Shown: positions 24,085-31,812 of the stretch, one piece after another
Layout of the letters: each line of letters starts with the position of its first letter
Position numbering within the stretch: the stretch's first letter is position 1
NCBI RefSeq assembly: GCF_039595395.1
Contig: NZ_JBCNLP010000001.1
Span: forward strand, 1,426,001-1,490,000
Reading direction: 5' to 3'
DNA length: 64,000 nucleotides
DNA from: Novosphingobium sp.
GTDB taxonomy: Bacteria > Pseudomonadota > Alphaproteobacteria > Sphingomonadales > Sphingomonadaceae
Notes under the pieces: generated by a model
Told to the model about the DNA's origin: nothing
What the model saw: only the letters and a program-made list of their open reading frames with translations
Databases searched by the model: none
Made by a program: the position numbers and the translations under genes

Positions 24085-24684
24085 ATGAACAAAGCCCCGA
24101 TCGCCCGAGACCTCGCCCAAATGGGCAAACTTGTCGCCCAGAACCACGGCTGGGCCGCCGCCAAAGCCTTCAAATCCTCGACCATGACCCATGATGACGG
24201 GGTGGCGGTGTCGAAAGCGGGCCTTGACCTGCTGCGCGTCTTCCCGGCCTCGCCCGATGAGGCGCCGCTGATGAGCGCGGCTCTGGCGGTGCGTCTGGAA
24301 GGTGCGCTTTCTGCACCTGCCTATGTCGTGGCCGGGACGCTGGCGGTGGAGGGCACGCCGGTGCTGGGGGATCGCAGGGCTTTCGACCCGGCCATTGCCT
24401 TTGCCGGGGAGGCACCGCGTTTCAACGGCCATGTCTGGCTGATGGTGGGTGATATCATCATCGATATCGCGCTGTTCCGCCTCGCCTATTCGGCGGAGGG
24501 GCCTGCCGTGCTGTCGCGCCATGTCGATCTGGCGTTCGGCCCCGGCAAGGCGCTGTTCGTCGATCTGTGGAAGCATGCCGCGCGCCTCGGCCTCAACTAT
24601 GAGCCGCATTATGTGCTGAGCAGCGAGGAAGTGACCCGCCTGATGGGCGGTGCTTTCCACGCCATCAAGGCGGCTCAGGGATAA
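24085..24684 (+). CDS. Hypothetical protein
   Basis: About 199 aa, soluble, no recognised motif. The N-terminus is MNKAPIARDLAQMGKLVAQNHGWAAAKAF; the centre has RFNGHVWLMVGDIIIDIALFRLAYS, a pattern reminiscent of small papain/NlpC-like or DUF proteins ('H.W....D..iDi'), but this is not enough to assign a family. There is a conserved-looking His/Asp pair (H in FNGHVW, D in GDIIIDIA). The start is uncertain: the best ribosome-binding-like sequence (GGGGAGGG) lies about 18 bp before ATG 24085, and ATG 24055 is an in-frame alternative. Confidence 0.6.
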   Translation: MNKAPIARDLAQMGKLVAQNHGWAAAKAFKSSTMTHDDGVAVSKAGLDLLRVFPASPDEAPLMSAALAVRLEGALSAPAYVVAGTLAVEGTPVLGDRRAFDPAIAFAGEAPRFNGHVWLMVGDIIIDIALFRLAYSAEGPAVLSRHVDLAFGPGKALFVDLWKHAARLGLNYEPHYVLSSEEVTRLMGGAFHAIKAAQG

Positions 24685-24755
24685 AAGCGCGCCGCGCGCG
24701 AAAAAATTCCATCGGGCGCGCAACTTTTCCCGCGCTGCCATCGAAAACGGAAATG

Positions 24756-24778
24756 GGGGCCGGCGCGATGCCGGCCCC
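24756..24778 (+). other. GC-rich hairpin in the leader of the peroxiredoxin gene
   Basis: GGGGCCGGC (24756-24764) pairs perfectly with GCCGGCCCC (24770-24778) around a 5-nt loop. It ends 24 bp before the peroxiredoxin start and 71 bp after the preceding stop codon. It could terminate the upstream gene or stabilise/occlude the leader; there is no T-tract. Confidence 0.5.
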
Positions 24779-24802
24779 ATCCGCTTGATGGGAGCACACG
24801 TG

Positions 24803-25375
24803 ATGACAGGTTTCAATCGCGCCAAAATGGCCCGTGGTTTCGCTCTGGCTCTGGGTGGTTCGCTGGCGCTGCTGGCTGCCATGCCTGCCTCGGCCGCGCT
24901 GCAGGTTGGCGAAAAGGCCCCCGATTTCACGCTGAAGGCCGCGCTGGGCGGCAAGGAAATGCCTTTCTCGCTCAAGCAGGCGCTCAAGAAGGGCCCTGTG
25001 GTGCTCTATTTCTTCCCGGCCGCCTTCACCCCCGGCTGCACCATCGAGGCTCATTCCTTCGCCGAGGCGACCGACAGCTTCAACAAGCTGCATGCCACGG
25101 TGATCGGCGTCACCTCGGGCAACATCGACCGCGTGGCCGAATTCTCCAAGGTGGAATGCCGCAACAAGTTTGCCGTGGCCGCCGATCCCGACGCCAAGAT
25201 CGCCGGTGAATACAAGAACCAGATGCAGGCGATGGGCAAGACCCTGTCGGACCGCACCTCTTACGTGATCGCGCCCGATGGCAAGATCCTGATGGCCTAC
25301 TCCGACCGCAATCCCGAGCAGCACATCACCAAGTCGCTCGAAGCCGTGAAGGCCTGGCGCGCGAAGCACTCGTAA
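24803..25375 (+). CDS. Exported peroxiredoxin (AhpC/TSA, BCP-like)
   Basis: 190 aa from ATG 24803 (GGAG 9 bp upstream). A signal peptide covers about residues 1-31 (MARGFALALGGSLALLAAMPASA). The thioredoxin-fold domain has the peroxidatic Cys in FTPGCTIEAHSF (Cys about 79), the P...T..C arrangement of peroxiredoxins, and a second Cys (KVECRNKF, about 121). It would reduce peroxides in the periplasm. The next gene on the same strand encodes a DsbD-like electron conduit, which could supply its reducing power (inference). Confidence 0.9.
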   Translation: MTGFNRAKMARGFALALGGSLALLAAMPASAALQVGEKAPDFTLKAALGGKEMPFSLKQALKKGPVVLYFFPAAFTPGCTIEAHSFAEATDSFNKLHATVIGVTSGNIDRVAEFSKVECRNKFAVAADPDAKIAGEYKNQMQAMGKTLSDRTSYVIAPDGKILMAYSDRNPEQHITKSLEAVKAWRAKHS

Positions 25376-25385
25376 GAGTTCGTTT

Positions 25386-25488
25386 GCAAATCCGGCGAAG
25401 CCGGATTTGCGGCGCCAGCCCTCTCCCCCACCCGGCCACCCAACGGCAGTATCATATGGGTGGCCGGGTGGGGGAGAGGGCTGGCGCC
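25386..25488 (+). repeat. Bipartite palindromic repeat, copy A (loop-inverted)
   Basis: Small hairpin: GCAAATCCGGC (25386-25396), GAA, exact complement (25400-25410). Large hairpin: arms 25411-25441 and 25458-25488, 31 bp and perfectly complementary, around the 16-nt loop AACGGCAGTATCATAT. It is the most intact of four copies. The loop matches those of copies B-D only when read in reverse complement, whereas the small hairpin is on the same side as in the others. Confidence 0.9.
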
Positions 25489-25557
25489 GCCCAGGACATG
25501 CGCTTTGCGCATGTCCAATCAGACTCCAGGCCCGGTTGGTAAAGAAGGCAGGCCCCT

Positions 25558-26793
25558 ATGCTTATCGCTCTGTTGTCCGCGTTTCTGGGCGGATTGATCC
25601 TCAATCTGATGCCCTGCGTGTTTCCGGTGATTTCGCTCAAGATCATGGGGCTGGTGCGCCATGGTGACGAGCATCCCGGACAGTTGCGGGCCGAGGGGCT
25701 TGCCTTTTTTGCAGGCGTGATGGTGGCCATGCTGGCGCTGTCGGGCGCGCTGATCGCGGCGCGTGCGGGCGGCGCTGCGGTGGGCTGGGGCTTTCAGCTC
25801 CAGTCGCCGCTGGTCATCGCGGTGCTGGCTTTGGTGATGCTGGGAGCGGGTCTCAATCTGGCGGGCCTGTTCGAGTTTGGCCTCGCAATCCAGCGCATTG
25901 GCCAGAGCGGCGGCAAGGCGTCCGGCCCGCTGGGCGCGGCGCTGACCGGCGTGCTGGCGATCGTGGTCGCCACGCCCTGTTCCGGGCCCTTTATGGCGGG
26001 CGCGCTGGGCTATGCGCTGGTGCAGCCGCCGCTGGTTGCTTTGGCGATCTTTGCCGCGCTGGGGCTGGGCTTTGCCGCGCCTTTCACGCTGATTTCCTTC
26101 GTTCCCGCTCTGGCCAGGCGCCTGCCCAAGCCCGGCGCGTGGATGGGCACGGTCAAGACCGTGATGGCTTTCCCGATGTTCGGCGCGGCGGCCTGGCTGA
26201 CCTGGGTGCTGGCCCAGCAGGCTGGCAATGGCGGGCTGGCGGTGCTGCTGGCCAGCTTTGTGGCGCTGGGCTTTGCGGCCTGGCTCTATGGGCTGGGGCA
26301 GAAGCGCCGCATGATGGGGCAGGGCTTTGGCGGCTTCTATGGCGCTGCGGGCGCGGTCGCTGCGCTGATCGCCGTGGCCATCCTGCGCCCGGCGGGCGGC
26401 ATTCCCGTCCATGCCGAGGCGGCGCCTTCGCTGGCCGATGCCGCGCCCAGCGCATGGTCGCCCGAAAAGGTCGCGGCGCTGCGCAAGCAGGGCAAGCCGA
26501 TCCTGATCGATTTTTCCGCAAGCTGGTGCATCACCTGTCAGGTCAATGAAAAGACCACCCTGTCCACGCAGGAGGTGAAGACCGCTCTGGCCCGCACCGG
26601 CACGACCTTTCTGGTGGCCGATTCCACCAAATTCGACGCGAAAATTCAGGATGCCATGGCCGCCTATGGCCGCGACAGCCTGCCGCTGACGGTGATCTAT
26701 CCCGCCGATGGCAAGGAGCCGGTGATCCTGCCTCAGGTCCTGAGCAAGGGCTTGCTGGTCGAGGCGCTGGACAAGGCCTCCGGAAAGGCGTGA
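25558..26793 (+). CDS. DsbD/ScsB-like transmembrane thiol-disulfide reductase with C-terminal thioredoxin domain
   Basis: 411 aa. The N-terminal membrane domain (about residues 1-280, roughly eight TM segments) carries the paired Cys of the DsbD beta domain: NLMPCVFPV (Cys20) and VATPCSGPF (Cys141). The C-terminal periplasmic thioredoxin-like domain has WCITC (Cys324, Cys327). The N-terminal alpha domain of E. coli DsbD is absent, so the electron acceptor must be another protein; the exported peroxiredoxin upstream is a good candidate. ECF sigma and NrsF genes follow immediately, suggesting a redox-stress operon. Confidence 0.9.
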   Translation: MLIALLSAFLGGLILNLMPCVFPVISLKIMGLVRHGDEHPGQLRAEGLAFFAGVMVAMLALSGALIAARAGGAAVGWGFQLQSPLVIAVLALVMLGAGLNLAGLFEFGLAIQRIGQSGGKASGPLGAALTGVLAIVVATPCSGPFMAGALGYALVQPPLVALAIFAALGLGFAAPFTLISFVPALARRLPKPGAWMGTVKTVMAFPMFGAAAWLTWVLAQQAGNGGLAVLLASFVALGFAAWLYGLGQKRRMMGQGFGGFYGAAGAVAALIAVAILRPAGGIPVHAEAAPSLADAAPSAWSPEKVAALRKQGKPILIDFSASWCITCQVNEKTTLSTQEVKTALARTGTTFLVADSTKFDAKIQDAMAAYGRDSLPLTVIYPADGKEPVILPQVLSKGLLVEALDKASGKA

Positions 26794-26799
26794 GTTCAG

Positions 26800-27480
26800 A
26801 TGGCGCTTGCATCAGCCCTGCGACTTGCCGCAGATGCTCCGACCGGGCGGCTGGGCAGGATGGGCAAAGTGTCGGCACGAAATGACGCAGGACATGGCAG
26901 GGCCGCACCGCCGCGCACCGCAAGGGTCGAACCTGCCCTGTGGCCCGCTCTGATGCAAAAGGCGCAGGATGGCGACGGGCAGGCCTATCGCCTGCTGCTG
27001 GGCAGCATCACGCCCGCGATCCAGTCGCTGGTGCGCCGCCGCGTCTTCGACGAGGCGCTGGCCGAGGATGTGGTGCAGGATACGCTGATGACGCTGCACC
27101 GCGTGCGCCACACCTATGATCCGGCGCGGCCGATCATGCCGTGGATCGCGGCGATTGCCGCCACCCGCGCCATCGATGGCCTACGTCGGCAAGGGCGCAT
27201 CCAGCGCCGTGAAATATGGGATGAAACCGTGCTGGCGATGGAGCTGGACCCCGATGCCACCCACCGCATGGAGGATTTCGCCGTGGAGGGCGAGGTGAGC
27301 CAGTTGCTCGCCTGCCTGCCTGCCCGGCAACGTCAGGCCGTGGAGATGGTCAAGCTGCAACAGATGAGTCTCGATTCCGCCGCTCAGGCCACTAGCCAGT
27401 CGGTGCCTGCCTTGAAAGCCTTGCTGCATCGGGCCTTTGCCCGGCTGCGTCAGGAGAAGGGGGTGGGCGACAATGGCTGA
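26800..27480 (+). CDS. ECF-type RNA polymerase sigma factor (SigF/NrsF group)
   Basis: 226 aa from ATG 26800, 6 bp after the DsbD-like stop; ATG 26860 is an alternative because the first about 45 residues are not sigma-like. Region 2 is seen in ALMQKAQDGDGQAYRLLLGSI...AEDVVQDTLMTLHRVRHTYDPARPIMPWIAAIAATRAIDGLRR, and region 4 in LLACLPARQRQAVEMVKLQQMSLDSAAQATSQSVPALKALLHRAFARLRQ. Its stop overlaps the start of the NrsF-type anti-sigma gene by 8 bp, the hallmark pairing of this ECF group. Expected to respond to oxidative or metal stress. Confidence 0.9.
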   Translation: MALASALRLAADAPTGRLGRMGKVSARNDAGHGRAAPPRTARVEPALWPALMQKAQDGDGQAYRLLLGSITPAIQSLVRRRVFDEALAEDVVQDTLMTLHRVRHTYDPARPIMPWIAAIAATRAIDGLRRQGRIQRREIWDETVLAMELDPDATHRMEDFAVEGEVSQLLACLPARQRQAVEMVKLQQMSLDSAAQATSQSVPALKALLHRAFARLRQEKGVGDNG

Positions 27481-28102
27481 TCACGACCTGCTGATCGACC
27501 AGCTTAGCGCCTCGCTGGCGCCGGTGCAGCGGCCCCGGCCTGCGGGTTTGCGCGCGCTGGGCTGGATGGCGCTGGCGCTGCCCTGCGGCTTTCTGATGAC
27601 CCGCCTGATCCCGCATTACCAGCCCGACTGGAGCGCGCCCGGCATGGTCTGGCCCATGGTGGAGATCGCACTGGCGCTGGGCGTGGGGCTGACGGTGATG
27701 GTGCAGGCCTTTGCGGGCAGCATTCCGGGGCGCGATACACGCGGGTTGCGCCTGCCTGCGGCTCTGGCGCTGGTCTGGTTGGCGATCAGCCTTGCCAAAA
27801 TCGCGCAGTCGCCGCCGCATCCCATCCGGCCCGGAGCGGGGATGTATTGCTACACCTTCATGATGCTGGCCAGTGCGCCGATCATGCCGATGGTCATTCT
27901 GGCGCTGCGCCGCACGCGCGCGCTGCGCCCCGGACGGGTGCTGGCGCTGGCGGGGGGAGGCATTGCCTTTTCCGTCGCCGGGCTGCTGGGCTTTTGCCAT
28001 CCCGGCACGCTGCATCCGATGGATTTCGTGATGCATCTGGCCGCCGGCCTGACCATCACCGGCCTGACGACCCTGCTGGGGCGCCGCTTTATCGCCGCCT
28101 GA
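27473..28102 (+). CDS. nrsF: NrsF-family (DUF1109) anti-sigma factor
   Basis: 209 aa integral membrane protein with about six TM segments after a short cytoplasmic N-terminus (MADHDLLIDQLSASLAPVQ). Cys126 (GMYCYTF) and Cys175 (LLGFCHPGTLHPMDF) match the conserved Cys pair that in Caulobacter NrsF is needed for signal sensing; Cys38 is additional. ATG 27473 overlaps the sigma gene by 8 bp (ATGGCTGA). It holds the sigma factor inactive at the membrane until thiol or metal stress. Confidence 0.88.
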   Translation: MADHDLLIDQLSASLAPVQRPRPAGLRALGWMALALPCGFLMTRLIPHYQPDWSAPGMVWPMVEIALALGVGLTVMVQAFAGSIPGRDTRGLRLPAALALVWLAISLAKIAQSPPHPIRPGAGMYCYTFMMLASAPIMPMVILALRRTRALRPGRVLALAGGGIAFSVAGLLGFCHPGTLHPMDFVMHLAAGLTITGLTTLLGRRFIAA

Positions 28103-28227
28103 TCAGGGCTTGGCTTGGCGGCGGTTTGGCGCCACAGTGGCGGGCTCGGCGCGATTAGGGCGCGTCAGGGCAAAAGGGGGAGGGGGCTATCCGCTTCGAT
28201 CCGCGCAATCTGCTGACCGCTCTGGCG

Positions 28228-29793
28228 GTGGCCGGGCTGATGTTGCCGGAAGGCGTGGCCTATGCCGGGCTTGCCGGATTGCCGCCGGGCCGCGCTCTGG
28301 AGGCGGGGATCGCGGGAGGCCTCGCCTATGCTCTGGCCGGGCGCAGCCGGTTTGCCGTGGTCTCGCCCACTTCCTCCTCGGCGGCGATTCTGGCGGCGGC
28401 CATCGGCGGCCTTGCCACCAATGAGCTGGCCAGCGGCGTCGATCGCGATGCGCTGGCGACCATGCTGGTGGCGCTGGTCGGGGTGATTTTTCTGGGGCTG
28501 TCGGCGTTCCGGCTGGGCAGCCTTTCGGCCTTTATCTCGCGCCCGGTGCTGCATGGCTTTGCTTTCGGGCTGGCGATCACCATCATCCTGAAACAGATCC
28601 CGCCGCTGCTCGGCATCTCTGGCATCAGCGGCCCGATCTGGACCGCTTTGCCGCATCTGGTCGAGGCTCTGCCGCGCGCCAATTGGCCCAGCGCCGCCAT
28701 CGGCCTGATCGCGCTGGGCGCCATTCTTGCGTTACGGCGCATGCCTCAGGTGCCGGGAGCTCTGTTGGTGATCGTGGGGGGGATTGCGCTGGGCTCCACC
28801 GCCGCGCCGGAATTGTGGCATGTGGCGCTGGCCGGGCCGGTGACGCTCGGCATGCCCAGGCTCGATCTGCCGCCGCTGGCGCTGTTGCCGCGCCTGTTCC
28901 AGCTGGCCGCGCCGATTGCGCTGATCCTCTTTGCCGAAAGCTGGGGGACGATGCGCTCGCTGGCGCTCAAGCATGGCGATGCGATCGATGCCAACCGCGA
29001 GCTGGGCGCACTGGGCGTGGCCAACATTGCCGCCGCCGTGGCGCAGGGCATGCCGGTGGGGGCGGGCTTTTCAGCAGGCTCCGCCAATGAGGCGGCGGGC
29101 GCCACCAGTCGCGCCGCCGCCGCCATGGCCGCGCTTGCGGTGCTGCTGCTGGCGCTGTTTGCGGCGGGTTGGATCGCGCGCATACCCGAGCCTGTGCTGG
29201 CCGCCGTGGTGATTGCGGCGCTGACCCATGCGCTGTCGCCCGCGCCGCTGCTGCGCCTTTTCCATATTCAGCGCGATGGCTGGATTGCTCTGGTCGCCGC
29301 TCTGGGGGTGCTGGGGCTGGGGGTGCTCAATGGCATGCTGGCGGCGATTGCCCTGTCGGTGGCGCATCTGCTCTATGTGCTGGCGCATCCCTCGATCAGC
29401 GCGCTGGGGCGCATCGGGCAGAGCCATGATTTCGTCGATATCGCCCGGCATCCCGATGCGCAGGCGTTGCCGCAGGTCGCCATCTTCCGCCCCAATGCGC
29501 CGCTGATCTTCGCCAATGCCGAAACCGCCCTGCGCGCCATCGATACGCTGGCCCGCGCCAGTGCCGCGCCGCTGGTGGTGCTCAGCCTTGAGGAAAGCAA
29601 TGACCTCGACAGCACCGCCATCGATGCGCTGGCCGAGTTCGCGCAAGGGCTGACCGCTATCGGCAAGCAGTTGGTGCTGGCCCGCGCGCATGACCGGGTG
29701 CGCGATGTGCTGGTCGCCGCCGGTATGGGCGATCTGGCGGTGCATTCAACGCACAGCGTGGCCGATGCCGTGCTGCAAGCTCGTCAAAACTGA
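28228..29793 (+). CDS. SulP-family anion transporter with STAS domain; start unclear
   Basis: 521 aa from GTG 28228. Membrane domain about residues 1-390, beginning MAGLMLPEGVAYAGLAGLPPGRALEAGIAGGLAYALAGRSRFAVVSPTSSSAAI (TM1-TM3 SulP signature), then a C-terminal STAS domain (about 410-515, APLVVLSLEESNDLDSTAIDALAEF). Family members move sulfate, bicarbonate or other oxyanions. Codons upstream of 28228 still read as SulP (IRFDPRNLLTALAV), back to about 28189, but no ATG, GTG or TTG lies there; an AGGGGG run at 28181 precedes an ATC codon. Either a rare start codon or a sequence difference is implied. Confidence 0.82.
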   Translation: MAGLMLPEGVAYAGLAGLPPGRALEAGIAGGLAYALAGRSRFAVVSPTSSSAAILAAAIGGLATNELASGVDRDALATMLVALVGVIFLGLSAFRLGSLSAFISRPVLHGFAFGLAITIILKQIPPLLGISGISGPIWTALPHLVEALPRANWPSAAIGLIALGAILALRRMPQVPGALLVIVGGIALGSTAAPELWHVALAGPVTLGMPRLDLPPLALLPRLFQLAAPIALILFAESWGTMRSLALKHGDAIDANRELGALGVANIAAAVAQGMPVGAGFSAGSANEAAGATSRAAAAMAALAVLLLALFAAGWIARIPEPVLAAVVIAALTHALSPAPLLRLFHIQRDGWIALVAALGVLGLGVLNGMLAAIALSVAHLLYVLAHPSISALGRIGQSHDFVDIARHPDAQALPQVAIFRPNAPLIFANAETALRAIDTLARASAAPLVVLSLEESNDLDSTAIDALAEFAQGLTAIGKQLVLARAHDRVRDVLVAAGMGDLAVHSTHSVADAVLQARQN

Positions 29794-29807
29794 GGGGGAA
29801 TGACCCA

Positions 29808-30452
29808 ATGGCCTTGTCTCATCCGATCGAACCCGTCCTTCACGCCGTGCCGATCAAGGATCTGCGCCCGACGCAAATGACGGTGGGCATGCATGAGGTG
29901 CGCCGCAAGCGCGACGCGTGGGAGAAGCTGAAAGCCAATGCGGAAGGCAAGGGCGGCGCCTTTCTGGGCACCCATATGATCCCCACGGTGCTGGGGCCGG
30001 ACGGGCTGCACTGGCTGGTCGACCACCATCATCTGGCGCTCGCGCTGCATGAGGCAGGGGAGGAAAAGGTGCTGGTTTCGGTGATCGCCAAGCTGCAGCA
30101 TCTGCCCAAGAAGCGCTTCTTCGCCTTTATGGACAGCCACAACTGGCTGCATCCCTATGATGGCGAGGGTGAGCGCCGCGACTGGAAGGACCTGCCCCGC
30201 CACGTCGGCAAGCTGGAGGATGACCCCTATCGCTCGCTGGCAGGCGAAGTGAGGCGCGCGGGCGGCTATGCCAAAAGCGTGACGCCCTACACCGAGTTCC
30301 TCTGGGCCGATTACTTCCGCAGCCGCATCAAGCGCGGCCAGATCGCGGACAAGTTCGACAAGGCGCTGGTGAAGGGCGTGGAACTGGCGCGCATCCCCGA
30401 GGCCGCCTATCTGCCGGGCTATGCCGGGCCCGACCATGGCGGCGAGGACTGA
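29808..30452 (+). CDS. ParB-like (ParBc_2 family) protein
   Basis: 214 aa, soluble. It begins 14 bp after the SulP stop, hence the same transcription unit. The sequence VLHAVPIKDLRPTQMTVGMHEVRRKRDAW and GLHWLVDHHHLALALHEAGEEKVLVSVIA has the ParB/sulfiredoxin-type fold signature, with a DHHH cluster in place of the usual GHHR. Related proteins (Pfam ParBc_2) are annotated as putative ParB-like nucleases and occur next to SulP or chromate-resistance genes. Nucleotide or phosphoryl chemistry is possible; chromosome partitioning is not implied. Confidence 0.75.
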   Translation: MALSHPIEPVLHAVPIKDLRPTQMTVGMHEVRRKRDAWEKLKANAEGKGGAFLGTHMIPTVLGPDGLHWLVDHHHLALALHEAGEEKVLVSVIAKLQHLPKKRFFAFMDSHNWLHPYDGEGERRDWKDLPRHVGKLEDDPYRSLAGEVRRAGGYAKSVTPYTEFLWADYFRSRIKRGQIADKFDKALVKGVELARIPEAAYLPGYAGPDHGGED

Positions 30453-30467
30453 CGCAGACGCAGGGAT

Positions 30468-30497
30468 GCCGGCCTTTGCGTGAGAGCAAAGACCGGC
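30468..30497 (+). terminator. Hairpin after the ParB-like gene
   Basis: GCCGGCCTTTGC (30468-30479) pairs with GCAAAGACCGGC (30486-30497) with one mismatch, 15 nt after the stop. No T-tract. Confidence 0.45.
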
Positions 30498-30581
30498 AGG
30501 GTTAGGGCGCAAGATGCTCCTGCCGGACCCCAGTCGGGCAGGACACGCAAGACCGGCGAGCCGAAACTCGTAGCCTTTGGG

Positions 30582-30755
30582 TCAGGCCATGATGGAAAAG
30601 GTGCTACCCGTGGCCATCGCGGCCGAGGCGGTGGCGACTTGCTGTTCCGCGGCGGCATTTGCGGCAATCGCGGGGGCGGCGGGAGGCGAGGCCTGCAACT
30701 GTGCCTGCCAGGCGGCGGCGGTGCTGGAACCAACGGCGCCAATCTGAATGCTCAT
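30582..30755 (-). CDS. Small Ala/Gln-rich protein, 57 aa
   Basis: From ATG 30755, with GGAGAG five bases upstream. The sequence begins MSIQIGAVGSSTAAAWQAQL, continues with alternating Ala, Gln and Pro and ends in AMATGSTFSIMA. No Cys, no membrane segment; one amphipathic helix is likely. It stands alone between the ParB-like gene and the LysR gene. I do not recognise it. The good ribosome-binding site and otherwise unexplained intergenic space support coding, but this is not proof. Confidence 0.5.
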   Translation of the reverse strand: MSIQIGAVGSSTAAAWQAQLQASPPAAPAIAANAAAEQQVATASAAMATGSTFSIMA

Positions 30756-30853
30756 CACTGCTCTCCAATGCGACGTAATACCCGTCCACACAGGCAGGAC
30801 GGTGGCGGGAGCAAGGGGTTAAGGGGCGTTTGCGGCAGGCCGTTGTCGAAAGG

Positions 30854-31723
30854 TTAAGGCGTGGCGCTGCTGAGACGGGCGGGGTCGATCAGTTGATCCA
30901 GCGTCATGCCGCCACCCGGCGACCATTGGCGATCATGCAGCAGGCCGATCCTGCGCCGGAACGCATAGCCATCGACCGCCAGCGGCACGGTTCCATCAAT
31001 TGCCAGCGAGGCGGGGGCGGTGGTGATGCCCAGCCCCGCCGCGACCATCGCCAGACAGCGCTCATCGCTCTCCGACCGCAGGGCGAAGCGCGGGCGGACC
31101 CCGGCGCCGGTGAAGAAGCGGCTGGTGTCCTCCAGAATTTCGCAGGAACGGCGGGCGATCATGATCTCTCCGGCCAGATCCTCGGGCGCCACATGGTCGC
31201 GACCGGCCAGCGGGTGGTTTTGCGGCACCAGCATCGTATAGGCCTCCTCCCAGAGCGGATGGGCGACCAGATCATGCTCGGCCTCGCGCAGCAGGGTGAG
31301 CGCCAGATGGATGCGCCCGCCCGTCAGCGCGGCGCGCAGGTCATAGTCCGTGCCCTCGATCACTTCGATGCCGTAATGGGCGCCCAGCGCCGCCACGATC
31401 CGCCCCAGATCGCGGTTCGCCACGGTGCGCAGCACGCCAAGGCGCAGGGTTGGCCATTCGACGGCGGGCGCCGCGCCGAAACTGTCGGCGACGCGAAAGC
31501 CGCGCTCCAGATCGCGGGCGATGGGCAGGAAGGCGCCCCCGGTCTCGGTCAGGCGGACATGGCGCCGGTCGCGCAGGAACAGGCGCGTGCCCACCAGCCG
31601 CTCCAACTCGGCGATGCCTGAGGAAAGCGTGGGCTGGGTGATATGCAGCCGGGCTGCGGCCTGAGCAAAGCTCCCCGCATCGGCCAGCGCCAGAAAGTGG
31701 CGGATATGGTTGCGCTTGATCAT
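30854..31723 (-). CDS. LysR-family regulator, divergent from the isovaleryl-CoA cluster
   Basis: 289 aa. The N-terminal winged helix-turn-helix is HIRHFLALADAGSFAQAAARLHITQPTLSSGIAELERLVGTRLFLRDRRHVRLTETG (residues 6-62); the remainder is the periplasmic-binding-like effector domain. The gene is divergent from the acyl-CoA dehydrogenase gene with a LysR-type box between (31733-31751). It is therefore the probable regulator of leucine/isovalerate catabolism here, where many proteobacteria use a MerR-type LiuR instead. Confidence 0.88.
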   Translation of the reverse strand: MIKRNHIRHFLALADAGSFAQAAARLHITQPTLSSGIAELERLVGTRLFLRDRRHVRLTETGGAFLPIARDLERGFRVADSFGAAPAVEWPTLRLGVLRTVANRDLGRIVAALGAHYGIEVIEGTDYDLRAALTGGRIHLALTLLREAEHDLVAHPLWEEAYTMLVPQNHPLAGRDHVAPEDLAGEIMIARRSCEILEDTSRFFTGAGVRPRFALRSESDERCLAMVAAGLGITTAPASLAIDGTVPLAVDGYAFRRRIGLLHDRQWSPGGGMTLDQLIDPARLSSATP

Positions 31724-31732
31724 AGAAAAAAT

Positions 31733-31751
31733 CTATCCTGAAAGGCGATAG
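31733..31751. promoter_or_regulatory. LysR-type box upstream of the acyl-CoA dehydrogenase gene
   Basis: CTATC (31733-31737) and GATAG (31747-31751) form an inverted repeat with a 9-nt spacer, embedded in T-N11-A context, 10 bp from the LysR start codon and 62 bp from the dehydrogenase start. Placement and structure fit a LysR recognition site. Confidence 0.55.
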
Positions 31752-31812
31752 TTTTCAATTTTTCATATTAACGTCTCTGGCTTATCCTCCCGGCAAAAGA
31801 TGAGAGGACAGC

